NCBI GenBank assembly: GCA_946886065.1
Contig: CAMPHU010000209.1
Coordinates: 1 to 7,984, forward strand
Length of the DNA: 7,984 nt
Reading direction: 5' to 3'
Origin: an uncultured Massilia sp.
GTDB lineage: Bacteria > Pseudomonadota > Gammaproteobacteria > Burkholderiales > Burkholderiaceae
Part shown: positions 6,252-7,984 of the stretch, piece by piece
Position numbering within the stretch: the first letter of the stretch is position 1
Layout: each line of letters opens with the position of its first letter
Position numbers and translations under genes: made by a program
Notes under the pieces: generated by a model
The model's database searches: none
What the model was told of the DNA's origin: nothing
Seen by the model: the letters and a program-made list of their open reading frames with translations, nothing else

Positions 6252-7402
6252 AGCAGGTGGAAGACTTTCTTGAGCGATGCGGCGGAGCCGGCCAGGGCGC
6301 GCACGGCCGCGACGATGCGCGGCGCGGCGTCGCCGTCGCCGTAGGGGTTGACCACGGCCGAGCAATCCAGGCCCTGGCTCTGTTCGAGGGCGGCGGCAAT
6401 GGCGGCGCGCTCCGGTTCGCATTGGATGACCGACTCGGGCGCGGTGCGTCCGCGCTGGCGGTCGCCGATGTTGATGGTCGGCACCCGGAACGAGGGCGCC
6501 TCGTACAGGCCGCTGGACGAGTTGCCGGCCACCGCGTCCACCTGGGCCATCAGGCTCAGGTAGCGCAGCTGGCCAAGCGAGGAAAACACGCGCGCATTGG
6601 CGCGGCCCGCGGCCCAGGCGTCGAGCGCCTGCGCCAGGCTGCGGCCGCCGGTGTCGGCGTTCGGACGGGTGAACCACAGCACCGTGTCCTCAGGCAGTTC
6701 GGCCAGGGCCGCCAGCAGTTCGTCCTGCTGACGCACGCCCTCCTCCGGTTCCAGGGTCACCGGGTGGAAGGTGACCAGCAGGTTGCGGCGGCCGAGCGGC
6801 GCGCCGAGCGCGGCCTCGAGTTCGGCGCGGCCGAGCAGCGGCAGGCGCCGCAGGTGGTCGAGGCCGGGGCTGCCGGTCACCAGCACCGAGGCCGGGTCTT
6901 CGCCCAGCTGGCGCACGCGGCGCGCCGACAGCTCGTTGGTGACCAGGTGCAGGTGGGCCATCTTGGTGATCGCGTGGCGGATCGATTCGTCGAAGGCGCC
7001 TTCGGTGGTGTCGCCGCCCGCGATATGGGCCAGCGGCACGTTGTGCAGCAGCGCGGCCTGGGCTGCCGCCAGGATCTCGAAGCGGTCACCCAGCACCAGC
7101 ATCACGTCCGGCCGGCAGGCTTCGATCGCGTCCGACATGCCGATCAGGCCCAGCGCCATCGACTTGGCGATGCCGCCCGGGGTGTCGCTCGACACCAGCA
7201 TCTCGACGCGGCGCGCGATCGGGAAGCCGTCCTGCTCGATCTGGCGCACCGTCATGCCGAATTCGGGCGACAGGTGCATGCCGGTGACGATCAGCTGCAG
7301 CTCGAGGTCGGGCGCGGCCTGCAGGTCGCGCAGCACCCAGTACAGCAGGCCGTATTCGGCGCGGCTGCCGGTGACGACGGCGATTTTCCTGGCCTGGGTC
7401 AC
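6248..7402 (-). CDS. legG: LegG/NeuC-family hydrolysing sugar-nucleotide 2-epimerase
   Basis: Encodes 384 residues, the usual length for NeuC/LegG enzymes. The GTG start at 7402 overlaps the legC stop as GTGA and puts the conserved GSRAEYG motif at residues 12-18, so the longer upstream frame (to 7492) is rejected. Other family motifs are GDRFE (105-109), HIAGGDTTEGAFDES (126-140), TFHPVTLEP (211-219), GNSSSGLYEAP (293-303) and GDRQRGR (313-319). The enzyme removes the nucleotide and inverts C2, here expected to yield 2,4-diacetamido-2,4,6-trideoxymannose for LegI. In Campylobacter jejuni LegG the donor is a GDP sugar and in Legionella it is reported as a UDP sugar; the ptmE-like gene downstream favours GDP here, but the sequence does not prove it. 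The stop overlaps the legI start. The gene is very GC-rich (hand counts of three 60-base lines: 39, 42 and 46 G+C). Confidence 0.92.
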   Translation of the reverse strand: MTQARKIAVVTGSRAEYGLLYWVLRDLQAAPDLELQLIVTGMHLSPEFGMTVRQIEQDGFPIARRVEMLVSSDTPGGIAKSMALGLIGMSDAIEACRPDVMLVLGDRFEILAAAQAALLHNVPLAHIAGGDTTEGAFDESIRHAITKMAHLHLVTNELSARRVRQLGEDPASVLVTGSPGLDHLRRLPLLGRAELEAALGAPLGRRNLLVTFHPVTLEPEEGVRQQDELLAALAELPEDTVLWFTRPNADTGGRSLAQALDAWAAGRANARVFSSLGQLRYLSLMAQVDAVAGNSSSGLYEAPSFRVPTINIGDRQRGRTAPESVIQCEPERAAIAAALEQSQGLDCSAVVNPYGDGDAAPRIVAAVRALAGSAASLKKVFHLL

Positions 7403-7984
7403 AGCGCCCCCGCCACCAGCTGGGGACCGCTGGGGATGTTGATCAGGCGGCATGCCAGGTCTTGCGCGACCGGGGTCGGCATCGACTCGCATTCGGCGTA
7501 CATCGGCAGCGTGGACAGCAGCTTCCAGATCGGGCGGGTCATCTGGCCTGCTTCGTTGGTCGCGCGCAGGACCGCATCGCGCTCGTGCGCATGTTCGGGC
7601 TTGAGCAGCAGCGTCTGCAGCCAGTAGTTGGCGCGGGTGCCGGCACGCTCCGTAAAGAGCTCGACTTCCGGCAGGTCCGCGAAGGCCTTCTGGTAACGGC
7701 CGGCCAGCTCGCGCTTGGCGTCGAGGAAGGCGCCGAGGCGCTCCAGCTGGGCGCAGCCGAGTGCCGCGTTCAGGTTCGGCATGCGGTAGTTGAAGGCGAC
7801 CTCGTCGTGCGCGTATTCCCAGGCATGCGGCAGCTTGGCGGTAGTGGTCAGGTGCTTGGCGCGGCGCGCCAGCTCGCTGTCGTCGGTGATGATGGCGCCG
7901 CCGCCGCCGGTGGTCACGACCTTGTTGCCGTTAAAGCTGAGCATGGCGCAGCGGCCGTAACGGCCGGTATGGGTGTCGCCGATC
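7399..7984 (-). CDS. legC: LegC-like PLP-dependent sugar-nucleotide aminotransferase (5' end outside window)
   Basis: This is the C-terminal half (194 residues plus stop) of a DegT/DnrJ/EryC1-family aminotransferase; the frame is open to the right edge, so the start lies outside. The seventeenth to twenty-first visible residues are SFNGNK-type sequence, and the lysine (codon 7921-7923) is the expected PLP Schiff-base residue. It is followed by a glycine-rich TTGGGGA turn typical of the family. Further on come NYRMPNLNAALG and a C-terminal segment ending LVAGAL. Family enzymes move an amino group from glutamate to the 4-keto carbon of a 4,6-dideoxy sugar nucleotide. The neighbouring legG, legI and legH point to the legionaminate route, in which LegC acts after the LegB dehydratase. 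The stop codon overlaps the legG start (GTGA). A PseC- or PglE-like aminotransferase is possible from this domain alone; context favours LegC. Confidence 0.82.
   Translation of the reverse strand, partial: IGDTHTGRYGRCAMLSFNGNKVVTTGGGGAIITDDSELARRAKHLTTTAKLPHAWEYAHDEVAFNYRMPNLNAALGCAQLERLGAFLDAKRELAGRYQKAFADLPEVELFTERAGTRANYWLQTLLLKPEHAHERDAVLRATNEAGQMTRPIWKLLSTLPMYAECESMPTPVAQDLACRLINIPSGPQLVAGAL

Noticed and set aside
5163..7402. Pseudaminic acid pathway as the alternative reading.
   Set aside because: The window has a NeuC-family hydrolysing 2-epimerase and a PglD-type acetyltransferase, whereas the pseudaminate route uses PseG and PseH; no such genes are visible.
6257..7627. Plus-strand open frame of 456 codons opposite legG and legC.
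   Set aside because: It is a GC-rich antisense shadow: its product is rich in Arg, Gln, His, Gly and Ala with no recognisable motif, while the minus strand shows full NeuC-family motifs.

Overview
The window is one block of minus-strand genes for making an activated nine-carbon sugar acid. The genes read from right to left, and no plus-strand gene is credible. The right half is strongly GC-rich, with dense GC-type codons and four-base gene overlaps. This suits a high-GC proteobacterium, perhaps a betaproteobacterium such as an Oxalobacteraceae member. That placement is a guess from composition and gene style, not from a marker gene.

Right half (7984 down to 3470): five genes in an unbroken, translationally coupled run. 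They are a 5'-truncated aminotransferase (LegC-like), a hydrolysing sugar-nucleotide 2-epimerase (LegG/NeuC family), a legionaminate synthase with a C-terminal SAF domain (LegI/NeuB family), a left-handed beta-helix N-acetyltransferase (LegH/PglD/NeuD family) and a CBS-domain hexosamine-1-phosphate guanylyltransferase (PtmE-like). Each gene starts inside the stop of the previous one (GTGA, GTGA, ATGA, ATGA). Together they cover most steps from hexosamine-1-phosphate to legionaminic acid. The 4,6-dehydratase (LegB) is not seen and would be expected upstream of the right edge.

Middle (3246-3469): a 224-base gap holding a 96-base, three-tier imperfect inverted repeat, a possible extended -10 promoter and a strong ribosome binding site.

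Left half (3245 down to 1): a PP-loop N-acetyl-sugar amidotransferase (PseA/WbpG type), a CMP-sugar synthetase (LegF/NeuA type), a HisF paralogue and a 3'-truncated HisH paralogue. In known systems this amidotransferase/HisF/HisH trio turns an N-acetyl group into an acetamidino group. HisH releases ammonia from glutamine, HisF probably channels it, and the PP-loop enzyme installs it.

Reading the parts together, I infer synthesis of CMP-activated legionaminic acid carrying an acetamidino group, for surface glycans or flagellin. Nothing in the window shows the acceptor: there is no glycosyltransferase, flippase or flagellin gene. Base composition drops sharply from the right half to the amidotransferase gene, which suggests that the cluster was assembled from modules of different origin.
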